NCBI GenBank assembly: GCA_937896705.1
Contig: CALBOC010000150.1
Coordinates: 1 to 13,338 of the forward strand
DNA: 13,338 nucleotides
Direction: 5' to 3'
DNA from: an uncultured Micrococcaceae bacterium
GTDB lineage: Bacteria > Actinomycetota > Actinomycetes > Actinomycetales > Micrococcaceae
Shown here: positions 1 to 5,932 of the stretch, in pieces
Numbering within the stretch: the first letter of the stretch is position 1
Layout: each line of letters starts with the position of its first letter
Position numbers and translations under genes: made by a program
Notes under the pieces: model-generated
What the model saw: only the letters and a program-made list of their open reading frames with translations
Database searches by the model: none
Told to the model about the DNA's origin: nothing

Positions 1-386
1 TCAGTGAACGAGAAGGCGTCGCGTTGCCCGCCCACAAAGCCTCAGGTGGCAAAGCGATCCTGGCGGAACTGGACCCGCAGCATGTCGAAGCAATCATTGA
101 ACCGACCCGAGCCCACCGTGACGATGCATGGATGACCTCGCTCCGCAATGAACTCGCTGTGGTCAGGACCCGAGGGTTTGCGACCAACATCGAAGGAACC
201 GAAGCCGGAGTGAGCGCAATAGCGGTTGCGATTCGAGACGGGAAGGGTCAAACGATCGCAGGACTGAGCGTCTCAGTACCACACACCAGATTCACCGCTG
301 AGACGCGCCGACACCTGGTCGAAGCATTGTGGCGGACCAAGGCCTCTTTGGAATCCGATCTGCAAGATTTAGTGGTTCGCAGGTAA
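1..386 (+). CDS. IclR-family transcriptional regulator, C-terminal part (5' end outside window)
   Basis: The reading frame is open from the left edge (first full codon at 3) to a TAA at 384-386, so only about the last 127 residues of a protein that is normally near 250 are present. The visible part is the IclR effector-binding domain. It has the LPAH-x(3)-GGKAILAEL stretch near its start, the RGFATN...EGTEAGVSAIAVAIRD block in the middle and the AGLSVSVPHTRFT strand near the end, all typical of the family. The N-terminal winged-helix DNA-binding domain lies outside the window. IclR proteins bind a small organic acid or similar metabolite and usually control a neighbouring catabolic gene. The oxidoreductase gene 89 bp downstream on the same strand is the obvious candidate target or partner. 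The ligand cannot be told from this sequence. Confidence 0.88.
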   Translation, partial: SEREGVALPAHKASGGKAILAELDPQHVEAIIEPTRAHRDDAWMTSLRNELAVVRTRGFATNIEGTEAGVSAIAVAIRDGKGQTIAGLSVSVPHTRFTAETRRHLVEALWRTKASLESDLQDLVVRR

Positions 387-475
387 AGATTCGTATGACT
401 GACTGCTGTCACACGGTTGGTTGTCCTGCCCGTATACTGTGAGCTATCGCACAACTCCGGAGACCGGGGGTAGAC
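387..475 (+). promoter_or_regulatory. Spacer with possible promoter and operator for the Ldh2-type gene
   Basis: This 89-bp gap separates the IclR gene from the oxidoreductase. A good -10-like hexamer TATACT lies at 433-438, but no convincing -35 sits at the usual distance, which would suit an activator-dependent promoter. A short perfect palindrome CTCCGGAG lies at 455-462, between the -10 and the start codon. The G-run at 466-470 is the probable ribosome-binding site, 5 bases before the ATG at 476. Promoter and operator roles are inferred from position only. Confidence 0.35.
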
Positions 476-1468
476 ATGAAAACGGTGACCGCAGAACAGA
501 TCTGGAATCTGGTGTATCGCTCCACTCAGCGTGCTGGGTTCATCGAAGCTGTCTCGGAGATCCTGGCAGACTCAACGACGGAAGCGGAACTACACGGCAA
601 GCCCTCGGTGGGGCTGAGCCATTTATTCTACTACTTTCAGGCAGCCAAGAATGGTCTGATCAACACCCACCCCGTGCTTGAACGACAGTCGGTGACCGGT
701 GCGATGCTCAGGACGAACGCCGACCACGGGCCCATGCAATTTGCGTATCGCCAGAGCGAAGCAGCGCTGATCGAAGCCGCCCGAAATCACGGGGTAGCCT
801 TGCTGATGATCCACGGGGCCTTTGCCGGTGGCGAGCTTGGGTACTTTGCTCGCCGATTAGCCAGACACCATCTGGTATCCATCTCGTTTGCTAATAGCCC
901 TGCGGTCATGAGTGTGGGTGGCAGTTTCGATCGCCTGCTGGGCACCAACCCGCTGAGCTACGGCATCCCGTTGGAGAGACAACGTGCCATTGTTATAGAT
1001 CAAGCATCCTCGTCGACTGCTCGGGTCAATTTCCAAAAATATGCCGAACGCCAGGTCGCCATCCCGGAAGGTTGGGCCCTAAACCGTCATGGTCAACCCA
1101 CCACGAATCCTTACGACGCACTGGCGGGTACGCTATTGCCATTTGGCGGCTATAAAGGCGGCAATATCGCCCTGATGGTGGAGTTCCTTGCCATGCTGGG
1201 CGGGGGAGACGCCTCGTACGAAGCCGCGCCCTATTATGCTGGCGAGCGCAAACAGGGCATTGGGGCCAGCATCTTCGCTATAGACGCGACAAAGCTGCCC
1301 GGTTACACCGATCGGATCGACGAGCTAGTCCAACACTTCACCCAGGATCGCGGCAGCAAGATACGACTGACAGACCTCCAACTCACCGAACGTGCAGTAG
1401 AGGTACCCCAGAACCTGTGGTCGCAATTGACGAATTACGCCGCAGACGGATCCCTACGGGACCATTAG
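476..1468 (+). CDS. Ldh2-type (malate/L-lactate dehydrogenase family) oxidoreductase, atypical active site
   Basis: This 330-residue protein has the usual length of the Ldh2 family, which covers NAD(P)H-dependent 2-oxoacid or cyclic-imine reductases such as ureidoglycolate dehydrogenase, sulfolactate dehydrogenase and piperideine/pyrroline-2-carboxylate reductases. Family hallmarks are GELGYF (119-124), NSPA (140-143), GTNPL (156-160), the IPEGWA...GQPTTNP stretch (196-212) and LLPFGGYKGGN (220-230). Two usual features are changed. The Ser/Thr-His-Gly motif near residue 45 reads S-V-G (44-46), and the Gly-His-Ser motif of enzymes such as AllD aligns with F-A-G (116-118). It may belong to a subclade with another catalytic acid, perhaps among the cyclic-imine reductases, so no substrate is assigned. 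The gene follows an IclR regulator that may control it. Its TAG stop overlaps the stop of the convergent gene by 3 bases. Confidence 0.85.
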   Translation: MKTVTAEQIWNLVYRSTQRAGFIEAVSEILADSTTEAELHGKPSVGLSHLFYYFQAAKNGLINTHPVLERQSVTGAMLRTNADHGPMQFAYRQSEAALIEAARNHGVALLMIHGAFAGGELGYFARRLARHHLVSISFANSPAVMSVGGSFDRLLGTNPLSYGIPLERQRAIVIDQASSSTARVNFQKYAERQVAIPEGWALNRHGQPTTNPYDALAGTLLPFGGYKGGNIALMVEFLAMLGGGDASYEAAPYYAGERKQGIGASIFAIDATKLPGYTDRIDELVQHFTQDRGSKIRLTDLQLTERAVEVPQNLWSQLTNYAADGSLRDH

Positions 1469-3075
1469 TGTCCGTACTGAGCGCGCAACTGGTCGCGGGC
1501 TTGGGCCAATAAGGTCAGATCTCGTTCGGCTGCCCGGGCAGACTGGATGGGATTGTCGGCAAAGGTGGCAAACCCACAGTCGGTATTGAGCAGCACACGG
1601 TCGTATCCGAAAAATTCAATCGCGCGTTGGGTACGGTCGATCACGTCTTCGACGGTGTCGTGCGCCGAGTCTTTTTGATTCAGCACGCCCACCCCGACGC
1701 GTTGATCATCCCGAATGCCGGTGAGCGCATCGAGTTCGCCAGCCCTGGGCGTGCACAACTCCAGCACGAGGGTGCCGACATTGAGCGATCGGAACAGTGG
1801 GACGAGCGGCTCATACCCACCGGATAGCGCTGAAGATTCATCGGTGGTCCAGTTGCCCCGACACACATGCAGGGCCAACCGGTCGGTGGGGAAGCCCTGA
1901 GTGACTTGTGTCAATAAATCTTGGGCAAAGGCTAACTCTTCGTCTTCGGCGCCTCGCTCGCCCAGTGCGCCACACATGAAGGTCCGACCGCCTTGGCCCT
2001 GATCACCGTAGAGCACCTCGGTGAGCACCGGTTCATCCAGCTGGACCAGGCTGGTGCCCTGGGCCAGGAGATGGGCGATTTCCTCGCGCAGTATCCGCAC
2101 GATATCAACCGCGAGCTCGTCGCGATCATCGTAGGCGCGGTCGGAGATGCATTCCATCCACATCGTGCGGGTCAGAAGATAGGGTCCCGGCAAACTGACT
2201 TTCACGGGTTTCGTAGCGATCTGTTGGGCGTATTCCACCTCGTGGACGGCCAGTGGTTTATCGCGTCCCAGGGGACCGAACACGGCAGGGTGGCGGACTT
2301 CACCGGCTGGTACATCGAGTGCTTCGAGTTCTCGATTGAATTGCTCTGGATCATCCACATAGGGCAGCAGGTCGGTAACCGGGATGAGCTGACAATTTTG
2401 TAACAGCCCGCCCACAAACGATGAGTAGTTATCACGCCGTTGTTCACCATCGGTGACTACGTCGATGCCGGCCCGTTCTTGGGCAGCTATCGCCAGTTGG
2501 ACGGCGTCATCCGCATCGGTTGCAAAGTCTTCGCTGCTCAATCGACCTTCTAAGTGCTGGTGCAAAGCTGATAGCAGCCACCGTGGGCGAGGCCAGCTGC
2601 CCAAGCTCAGCACGGAAAGCGGGAGGATATCGGCGACGTCGGTCGGTTCGGGCAGTGTGTCCGGAATGTGTGGTGTGACGACCTCTTGGGTGATAGCCAT
2701 CTGTGGCTTCTTGCGCTGCTTTTTCAACTTAATCGGTTGGAGTGGCACTTCAGCAGGCGCAGGTTCGGTCGACACAGTCGGGCTGTTGTCAGCCGTCGCT
2801 TGGTCCGTGGGCGGTGTGAAAGGTCCTTTGCTGACAAGAAATCGCCACACCCCGGGTTCGGTGTGCATATTGACCAGTTCGTTTTTGGTCAACCGGCACC
2901 ACGACGGCAGGTCGACCTCGACGGTCGAGTCGTGGGAGACGATCTCGAGTAGATCCCCGGGTAGTAGCGGGTCAATGTGCTTGCGAATGAGTAACAGCAA
3001 GCCATTGCCACAGTCTAAATCTCCACCATTGAAACTGTCGGTGGGTGGGTACGGGTGCACGGTAGACGTTGCCAC
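1465..3075 (-). CDS. TusA-like domain fused to MetE/UroD-type methyltransferase
   Basis: This 536-residue protein has two parts. Residues about 15-85 form a TusA/SirA-like sulfur-carrier domain with Cys22 (DLDCGNG) and Cys60 (LPSWCRLT). A Pro/Thr-rich linker with a basic patch (KLKKQRKKPQ) follows at about 85-150. Residues about 155-536 form a cobalamin-independent methionine synthase C-terminal-type barrel. It begins with LGSWPRPRWLL, then has VVTDGEQRRDNYSSF and the LDEP motif (346-349). The zinc ligands are His403-x-Cys405 (HVCRGNW), Glu439 and Cys500 (NTDCGF). The 61-residue Glu-to-Cys spacing equals that of E. coli MetE (665 to 726). Family members move a methyl or alkyl group to a thiol. 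The real acceptor may be homocysteine, another thiol or the attached sulfur carrier. I chose GTG at 3075 because AAAGG lies 7 bases upstream; GTG at 3090 lacks an SD. An ATG at 2700 could give the catalytic part alone, but its SD is weak. It is the last gene of the three-gene leftward operon. Confidence 0.87.
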   Translation of the reverse strand: MATSTVHPYPPTDSFNGGDLDCGNGLLLLIRKHIDPLLPGDLLEIVSHDSTVEVDLPSWCRLTKNELVNMHTEPGVWRFLVSKGPFTPPTDQATADNSPTVSTEPAPAEVPLQPIKLKKQRKKPQMAITQEVVTPHIPDTLPEPTDVADILPLSVLSLGSWPRPRWLLSALHQHLEGRLSSEDFATDADDAVQLAIAAQERAGIDVVTDGEQRRDNYSSFVGGLLQNCQLIPVTDLLPYVDDPEQFNRELEALDVPAGEVRHPAVFGPLGRDKPLAVHEVEYAQQIATKPVKVSLPGPYLLTRTMWMECISDRAYDDRDELAVDIVRILREEIAHLLAQGTSLVQLDEPVLTEVLYGDQGQGGRTFMCGALGERGAEDEELAFAQDLLTQVTQGFPTDRLALHVCRGNWTTDESSALSGGYEPLVPLFRSLNVGTLVLELCTPRAGELDALTGIRDDQRVGVGVLNQKDSAHDTVEDVIDRTQRAIEFFGYDRVLLNTDCGFATFADNPIQSARAAERDLTLLAQARDQLRAQYGH

Positions 3076-3106
3076 GCTAGGACCTTTCACGCACGGATTG
3101 TCGGAT

Positions 3107-3475
3107 TTAGTAGGTCACGCTCGGGGTGCCATCGGCTAGGAACTCGACGAGCTTGGCACCGCCGACCACAGTGGCCCCGTCAATGAGATCTTCGGGGTTG
3201 ATGCCACGTTTCTTGACGCAGGGTGCGCACACGTACACTTGTCCACCGGCCTCCACGAAGTTGCCGATCAGCTCGCCCAGTGGGGCAAAGCCGTCCTCGT
3301 GAATATCGTCTGCGTAACCTTGTTGTGCCAGACGAACCCCTTCGGTCGAGAGGAAGACCATGGTGTCCTGGTCCGAGCCGACCGCAGCGTTGGCTACCAC
3401 GAACCCTACGGTTGCTTTGTCGGTGTCGTTTTTCGCGTTGGTGATGGATACACAGAATTTTCCGGTGCCGGACAT
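3107..3475 (-). CDS. DsrE-family sulfur-relay protein
   Basis: This 122-residue protein matches the DsrE/DsrF-like fold in length and pattern. A first beta strand is followed by DKATVGFVVANAAVGSDQDTMVFLSTEGVRLA (19-50), then GYADDIHEDGFAPLGELIGNFVEAGG (53-78), the cysteine segment YVCAPCVKKRGI (81-92), and a C-terminal GGAKLVEFLADG. Cys83 and Cys86 form a CxxC in the loop where DsrE proteins carry their persulfide-binding cysteine. DsrE-type proteins accept and pass on sulfane sulfur, usually with TusA as partner, in the cytoplasm. The ATG at 3475 overlaps the upstream TusA-like stop by one base (TAATG), and an AGGAG lies 8 bases before it, so the two are translationally coupled. The fusion gene follows 31 bp downstream. 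The exact donor and acceptor cannot be told from sequence alone. Confidence 0.88.
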   Translation of the reverse strand: MSGTGKFCVSITNAKNDTDKATVGFVVANAAVGSDQDTMVFLSTEGVRLAQQGYADDIHEDGFAPLGELIGNFVEAGGQVYVCAPCVKKRGINPEDLIDGATVVGGAKLVEFLADGTPSVTY

Positions 3476-3711
3476 TAGGGGTTCTCCTTGGCTTGGATGT
3501 AGTACGTGGGGTGATCAACAGCTAGCAGCGTATTGCGGGTCAGGCGGCACCATGCCGGAATGTCTTCGGGTGCACCATGGTCGGTTGCGGTGAGTTCTAA
3601 GATGTCTCCGGGGGATAGCTCATTGCGCAGTTTCAATTTCAGCTTCACCACGAGCTCTCCACAGCCCATGTCGCCAGCGTCCCAGTGCGCATCTGGTGTT
3701 GGTCTGCTCAC
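3475..3711 (-). CDS. Small TusA-like sulfur-carrier protein (CG motif)
   Basis: This 78-residue protein is TusA-sized. The start is GTG at 3711, with AAGGAG 6 bases upstream; the frame stays open further upstream but shows no family similarity there. Residues 11-20 (DAGDMGCGEL) hold the carrier cysteine Cys17. Then come LSPGDILELTATD (32-44) and DIPAWCRLTRNTLL (50-63), where Cys55 matches the second cysteine of E. coli TusA. Classical TusA has Cys-Pro-x-Pro; here the proline after the cysteine is glycine. The N-terminal domain of the fusion two genes downstream is clearly paralogous and shares the Cys-Gly and W-C-R-L-T segments. It is the first gene of the operon and overlaps the DsrE-like start by one base. 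Its likely role is a cytoplasmic persulfide carrier; the pathway is unknown. Confidence 0.85.
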   Translation of the reverse strand: MSRPTPDAHWDAGDMGCGELVVKLKLKLRNELSPGDILELTATDHGAPEDIPAWCRLTRNTLLAVDHPTYYIQAKENP

Positions 3712-3757
3712 GCGCTGCTCCTTATTGAATCGATGGCAACGATGTATGCCGTGGTCG

Positions 3758-3786
3758 ACCCTAATGGCGTATGTGGCTGCGATCAA
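3758..3786 (-). promoter_or_regulatory. Probable promoter of the TusA-DsrE-TusA/MetE operon
   Basis: Read on the minus strand, TTGATC (3786-3781) and TAGGGT (3763-3758) are separated by exactly 17 bases, which fits a housekeeping actinobacterial promoter (-35 TTGAxx, -10 TAxxxT). Transcription would start near 3751, leaving a leader of about 40 bases before the GTG at 3711. That is too short for a known S-adenosylmethionine riboswitch, so any sulfur control would have to act on the DNA. This is prediction by pattern only. Confidence 0.4.
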
Positions 3787-3974
3787 GAGTTCAGCGGCGT
3801 GTGGTCTTCGAGAGTTGACGTGCAGGTTTTCGTCTCCCTGGATCGACAGCGGTGGCAACACACCGAGAGGATTTCCCCGCGATGGAATTTCGGCGAGGGT
3901 GGAAACAGCCGGGCACGCTTGAAAAGCTTCCGGTCATGTTTAAGAGTTGAAAACGTTGACCATTCACCTAACTA
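3787..3974. other. Divergent intergenic region between sulfur and Mrp operons
   Basis: No credible gene is seen here on either strand. Open frames that cross it have no SD and no family resemblance. The segment should hold the rightward Mrp promoter, but only weak candidates are visible: TTGAAA at 3919-3924 with TAAGAG 16 bases further on, and TTGAAA at 3947-3952 with TAACTA 16 bases further on. Neither is convincing, so a non-housekeeping sigma factor is possible. Short palindromes AAGCTT and AACGTT occur near 3924 and 3952. Confidence 0.4.
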
Positions 3975-4061
3975 GGGCGGTCAGTGCTAGACGAAAGGCA
4001 GCAGCGACCGTGAAAATGTAACAGACCACCCGGACTGAAAAGCCCGTGAGGAGGCAGTGCT
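3975..4061 (+). promoter_or_regulatory. Structured 5' leader of the Mrp operon with competing hairpins (candidate RNA switch)
   Basis: Two mutually exclusive folds use the same 5' strand. In one, GGGCGGTC (3975-3982) pairs with GACCACCC (4024-4031), with one C-A mismatch. In the other, CGGTC (3978-3982) pairs with GACCG (4006-4010), helped by TGCT (3985-3988) with AGCA (4000-4003), while GGG (3975-3977) pairs with CCC (4043-4045). The second fold ends 3 bases before the ribosome-binding site AGGAGG (4049-4054). The 7-base word CAGTGCT occurs twice, at 3982-3988 and at 4055-4061, directly before the GTG start. Leader RNAs that sense Na+ or Li+ are known for cation antiporter genes, but I cannot assign this leader to a known class from memory. 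Confidence 0.35.
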
Positions 4062-4352
4062 GTGCTCGAGATCGTCATGCTGGTGATCTGCATCGTACTG
4101 CTGTTCAACCTGGTCACCGCCATGATCGTGCTGGGTCGCCGTCAAGGTAATAGTTGGCTGTTGGCGCTGTTATTGACCGGCACCACGGGGGCTGCGAGTG
4201 CGGCCCTGGTGGCCATATCAGTCTCAGACCAGCCGGCCCGGTTCATGGACCTGAGCCTGGTGTTGATGGGCCTGGCCTCGCTGCCGGTAGTACTGCGCGT
4301 GATGCTCGATCGCGACCGGCCCGAGACCCGGGAGGCCGATCATGCTGATTGA
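4062..4352 (+). CDS. mrpF: Mrp-type Na+/H+ antiporter subunit F (divergent)
   Basis: This 96-residue membrane protein has three predicted transmembrane (TM) segments, at about 2-24, 31-53 and 61-82, followed by a short charged tail. Size, three-helix layout and position directly before mrpG fit MrpF. The third helix, with FMDLSLVLMGLASLPVVLRVML, resembles the family's C-terminal helix. The loop between the first two helices lacks the usual R-G-P-x-x-x-D-R signature and reads RRQGNS, so the assignment rests partly on context. The GTG start has AGGAGG 7 bases upstream. The gene overlaps mrpG by 11 bases. In the complex, F is a small accessory subunit of the membrane arm, possibly part of the cation pathway. 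Confidence 0.65.
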   Translation: MLEIVMLVICIVLLFNLVTAMIVLGRRQGNSWLLALLLTGTTGAASAALVAISVSDQPARFMDLSLVLMGLASLPVVLRVMLDRDRPETREADHAD

Positions 4353-4635
4353 CTTGCTGGTGGCCGTACTCATCATTGCTGGCGGGATATTCTTCACCGC
4401 CGGTACGATCGGACTGATCCGGTTCCCTGATATCCGCAGCCAACTCCACGCGCTCACAAAAGCTGACAACTTGGGACTGGGCATGATCTTTCTGGGGATT
4501 GCCATCCACCTGGCCAGCTGGTCGGTGGCTCTGATCCTTTTGTTGACGTGGCTGTTAGCGCTGCTCTCCGCCTCGCTTACCGCTCGAGTCCTCGCCACGA
4601 GCCAACGCGGTCTCGAAGGGCGGGATGCCCCATGA
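4342..4635 (+). CDS. mrpG: Mrp-type Na+/H+ antiporter subunit G
   Basis: This 97-residue protein has three predicted TM helices (about 4-24, 45-59, 62-84). It has the strong MrpG signature GLIRFPDIRSQLHALTKADN (24-43) followed by LGLG, which corresponds to the family pattern G-x-x-R-x-P-D-x(4)-L-H-A-x-T-K-x-x-x-x-G. MrpG is a small membrane subunit required for assembly and activity of the Mrp cation/proton antiporter. The ATG at 4342 has GGGAGG 6-7 bases upstream, and the stop overlaps the next ATG as ATGA (4632-4635), so translation is coupled with both neighbours. Confidence 0.93.
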   Translation: MLIDLLVAVLIIAGGIFFTAGTIGLIRFPDIRSQLHALTKADNLGLGMIFLGIAIHLASWSVALILLLTWLLALLSASLTARVLATSQRGLEGRDAP

Positions 4636-5639
4636 CACAAGCCATTACCGCACTCGATATCGCCCTGAGCCTTGCGGTCGTGTTAGTGGTTAGTCTGACG
4701 CTTCTCCAACGCTCCCGCAAGACGCAGTCACTAGCCTATTTAGGACTGGGTGTGATACTCAGCCTGGTCTGGTTACGGTTAGGCAGCGTAGACGTTGGTC
4801 TCGCGGAAGCAGGGCTGGGCAGCGGAATTCTCAGCGCAGTACTGGTCATCCTAGCGGCGGCCCCCACGGCCGAGCAGGCCCACCAAGCGCAGGCTACTTC
4901 TCAGCGGACCCTAATGCCAGTCTGGTTAAGTGTCGTGCTGGGCGTGGTCAGCGGTGCAATCTTGGTGTTTGTTGTTGCCAGTATCTGGCTGCGCGCCGAG
5001 CAGCAAGTGCCCCAATGGGAAGCGTTGTTAGCCCCGGCCATGGACGCCTTACCGGTTGAACATCCCATCACCGGTGTCCTGCTGGCCTTCCGTGGCTATG
5101 ACACCCTCTTAGAATCCGCCGTGTTGATGTTTGCCGCGCTCACGGCGAAAACTCTCATGCCCGATGACAGCTTCGCAACTGTTGCGCGAACGCATCAGTG
5201 GTTTTTGCGCCCGGCCCGAGCCATGGACTTCAGCTGGGCCTTCCGGATGCTCACCCCGATCTTGTTGCTGGTGGGCTTATGGTTGCTCTTTGCTGGCACC
5301 ACCCAACCCGGTGGTGCCTTCCAATCTGGCGCCGTCCTTGCCGCCATGCTCATCATGGTGCAACTGACTGGTGGCCGTTTGGCCCACCTGATCCGTCGCT
5401 GGCTGACCCCACTGGCAGTGGTCGGGGTCGTGGTCTTTGTGCTGTCCAGTGCGGTGGGCTTGGCAGCCGGCGCCACTTGGTTCACGATGCCAGCTGAGGG
5501 AGCCTACGCGCTGATTTTGACCGTGGAAACGTGCCTGACCGTCGGTATTGCGATCGGTCTATATATGCTCTATCTGGCTGTGGCCTATCGCGTTGCCCTG
5601 CCGGTTTCCCCACCGGAAGATCAGGAGGCAACACCATGA
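4632..5639 (+). CDS. mrpB: Fused DUF4040-MbhE-MrpB subunit of the Mrp antiporter
   Basis: This 335-residue membrane protein joins three units that are separate proteins in archaeal Mbh/Mrp clusters or form the C-terminal end of MrpA plus MrpB in Bacillus. Residues about 1-78 are a DUF4040-type unit with the motif VDVGLAEAGLGSG (53-65). Residues about 95-175 are MbhE-like, with PITGVLLAFRGYDTLLES (145-162) matching the FRGFDT-x-x-E signature. Residues about 200-320 are MrpB-like, with LTPILLLVGLWLLFAGTTQP (207-226) followed by GGAF. About nine TM helices are predicted. The frame is open 28 codons further upstream, but the ATG at 4632 is chosen because it forms the ATGA overlap with mrpG. It probably provides the proton/cation passage at the tip of the membrane arm. 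Confidence 0.87.
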   Translation: MTQAITALDIALSLAVVLVVSLTLLQRSRKTQSLAYLGLGVILSLVWLRLGSVDVGLAEAGLGSGILSAVLVILAAAPTAEQAHQAQATSQRTLMPVWLSVVLGVVSGAILVFVVASIWLRAEQQVPQWEALLAPAMDALPVEHPITGVLLAFRGYDTLLESAVLMFAALTAKTLMPDDSFATVARTHQWFLRPARAMDFSWAFRMLTPILLLVGLWLLFAGTTQPGGAFQSGAVLAAMLIMVQLTGGRLAHLIRRWLTPLAVVGVVVFVLSSAVGLAAGATWFTMPAEGAYALILTVETCLTVGIAIGLYMLYLAVAYRVALPVSPPEDQEATP

Positions 5640-5932
5640 ATGTCGCCACCTGGTATCTGATGTTAGGTGTGGTGGTCATGCTCATCGGGGCTCTGCGACT
5701 GCTGATGGTCCAAGACTTGATCGCCCGGTTGATCGCCCTGAATGTGGCCGGTGCGGGCTCTCTGATGTTACTCATGGCGTTGGCGGCACGGTCCAACCCG
5801 ATTGATCCGGTGTTATCTGCCCTGGTCATTACCGGCTTGGTAATCACCGCGGCCTTTACCAGTGTGGCCGCGGTCCTGATTCGTCGGCTGGAAGACGATC
5901 CTGCGGCGGATGATCGCGAGGTCTCATCGTGA
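5636..5932 (+). CDS. mrpC: Mrp-type Na+/H+ antiporter subunit C (NuoK-like)
   Basis: This 98-residue protein has three predicted TM helices (about 4-24, 29-50, 60-82). It matches MrpC, the homologue of complex I subunit NuoK: ALNVAGAGSLMLLMALA in the second helix and the strong DPVLSALVITGLVITAAFTSVA segment in the third, equivalent to DP-x-x-x-ALVLTxIVI. The ATG at 5636 is preceded by AGGAGG at 5623-5628, 7 bases away, and overlaps the previous stop as ATGA. The frame stays open upstream, but that part is out of family. The tail is short and acidic. It bridges the B-type and D-type subunits in the membrane arm. Confidence 0.9.
   Translation: MNVATWYLMLGVVVMLIGALRLLMVQDLIARLIALNVAGAGSLMLLMALAARSNPIDPVLSALVITGLVITAAFTSVAAVLIRRLEDDPAADDREVSS

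Noticed and set aside
2453..3139. A 228-residue open frame on the + strand, opposite the TusA-MetE fusion gene
   Set aside because: It lies antisense to a gene with clear catalytic motifs, has no SD and no recognisable family, and its composition is the Ser/Gly/Arg-rich type expected of a shadow frame.
3712..3757. A riboswitch (for example S-adenosylmethionine) before the sulfur operon
   Set aside because: The predicted leader is only about 40 bases and shows no stable multi-helix fold.
3712..3861. A 50-codon N-terminal extension of the small TusA-like gene
   Set aside because: The extension has no family similarity and would cover the predicted promoter. GTG at 3711 has a well-placed AAGGAG.
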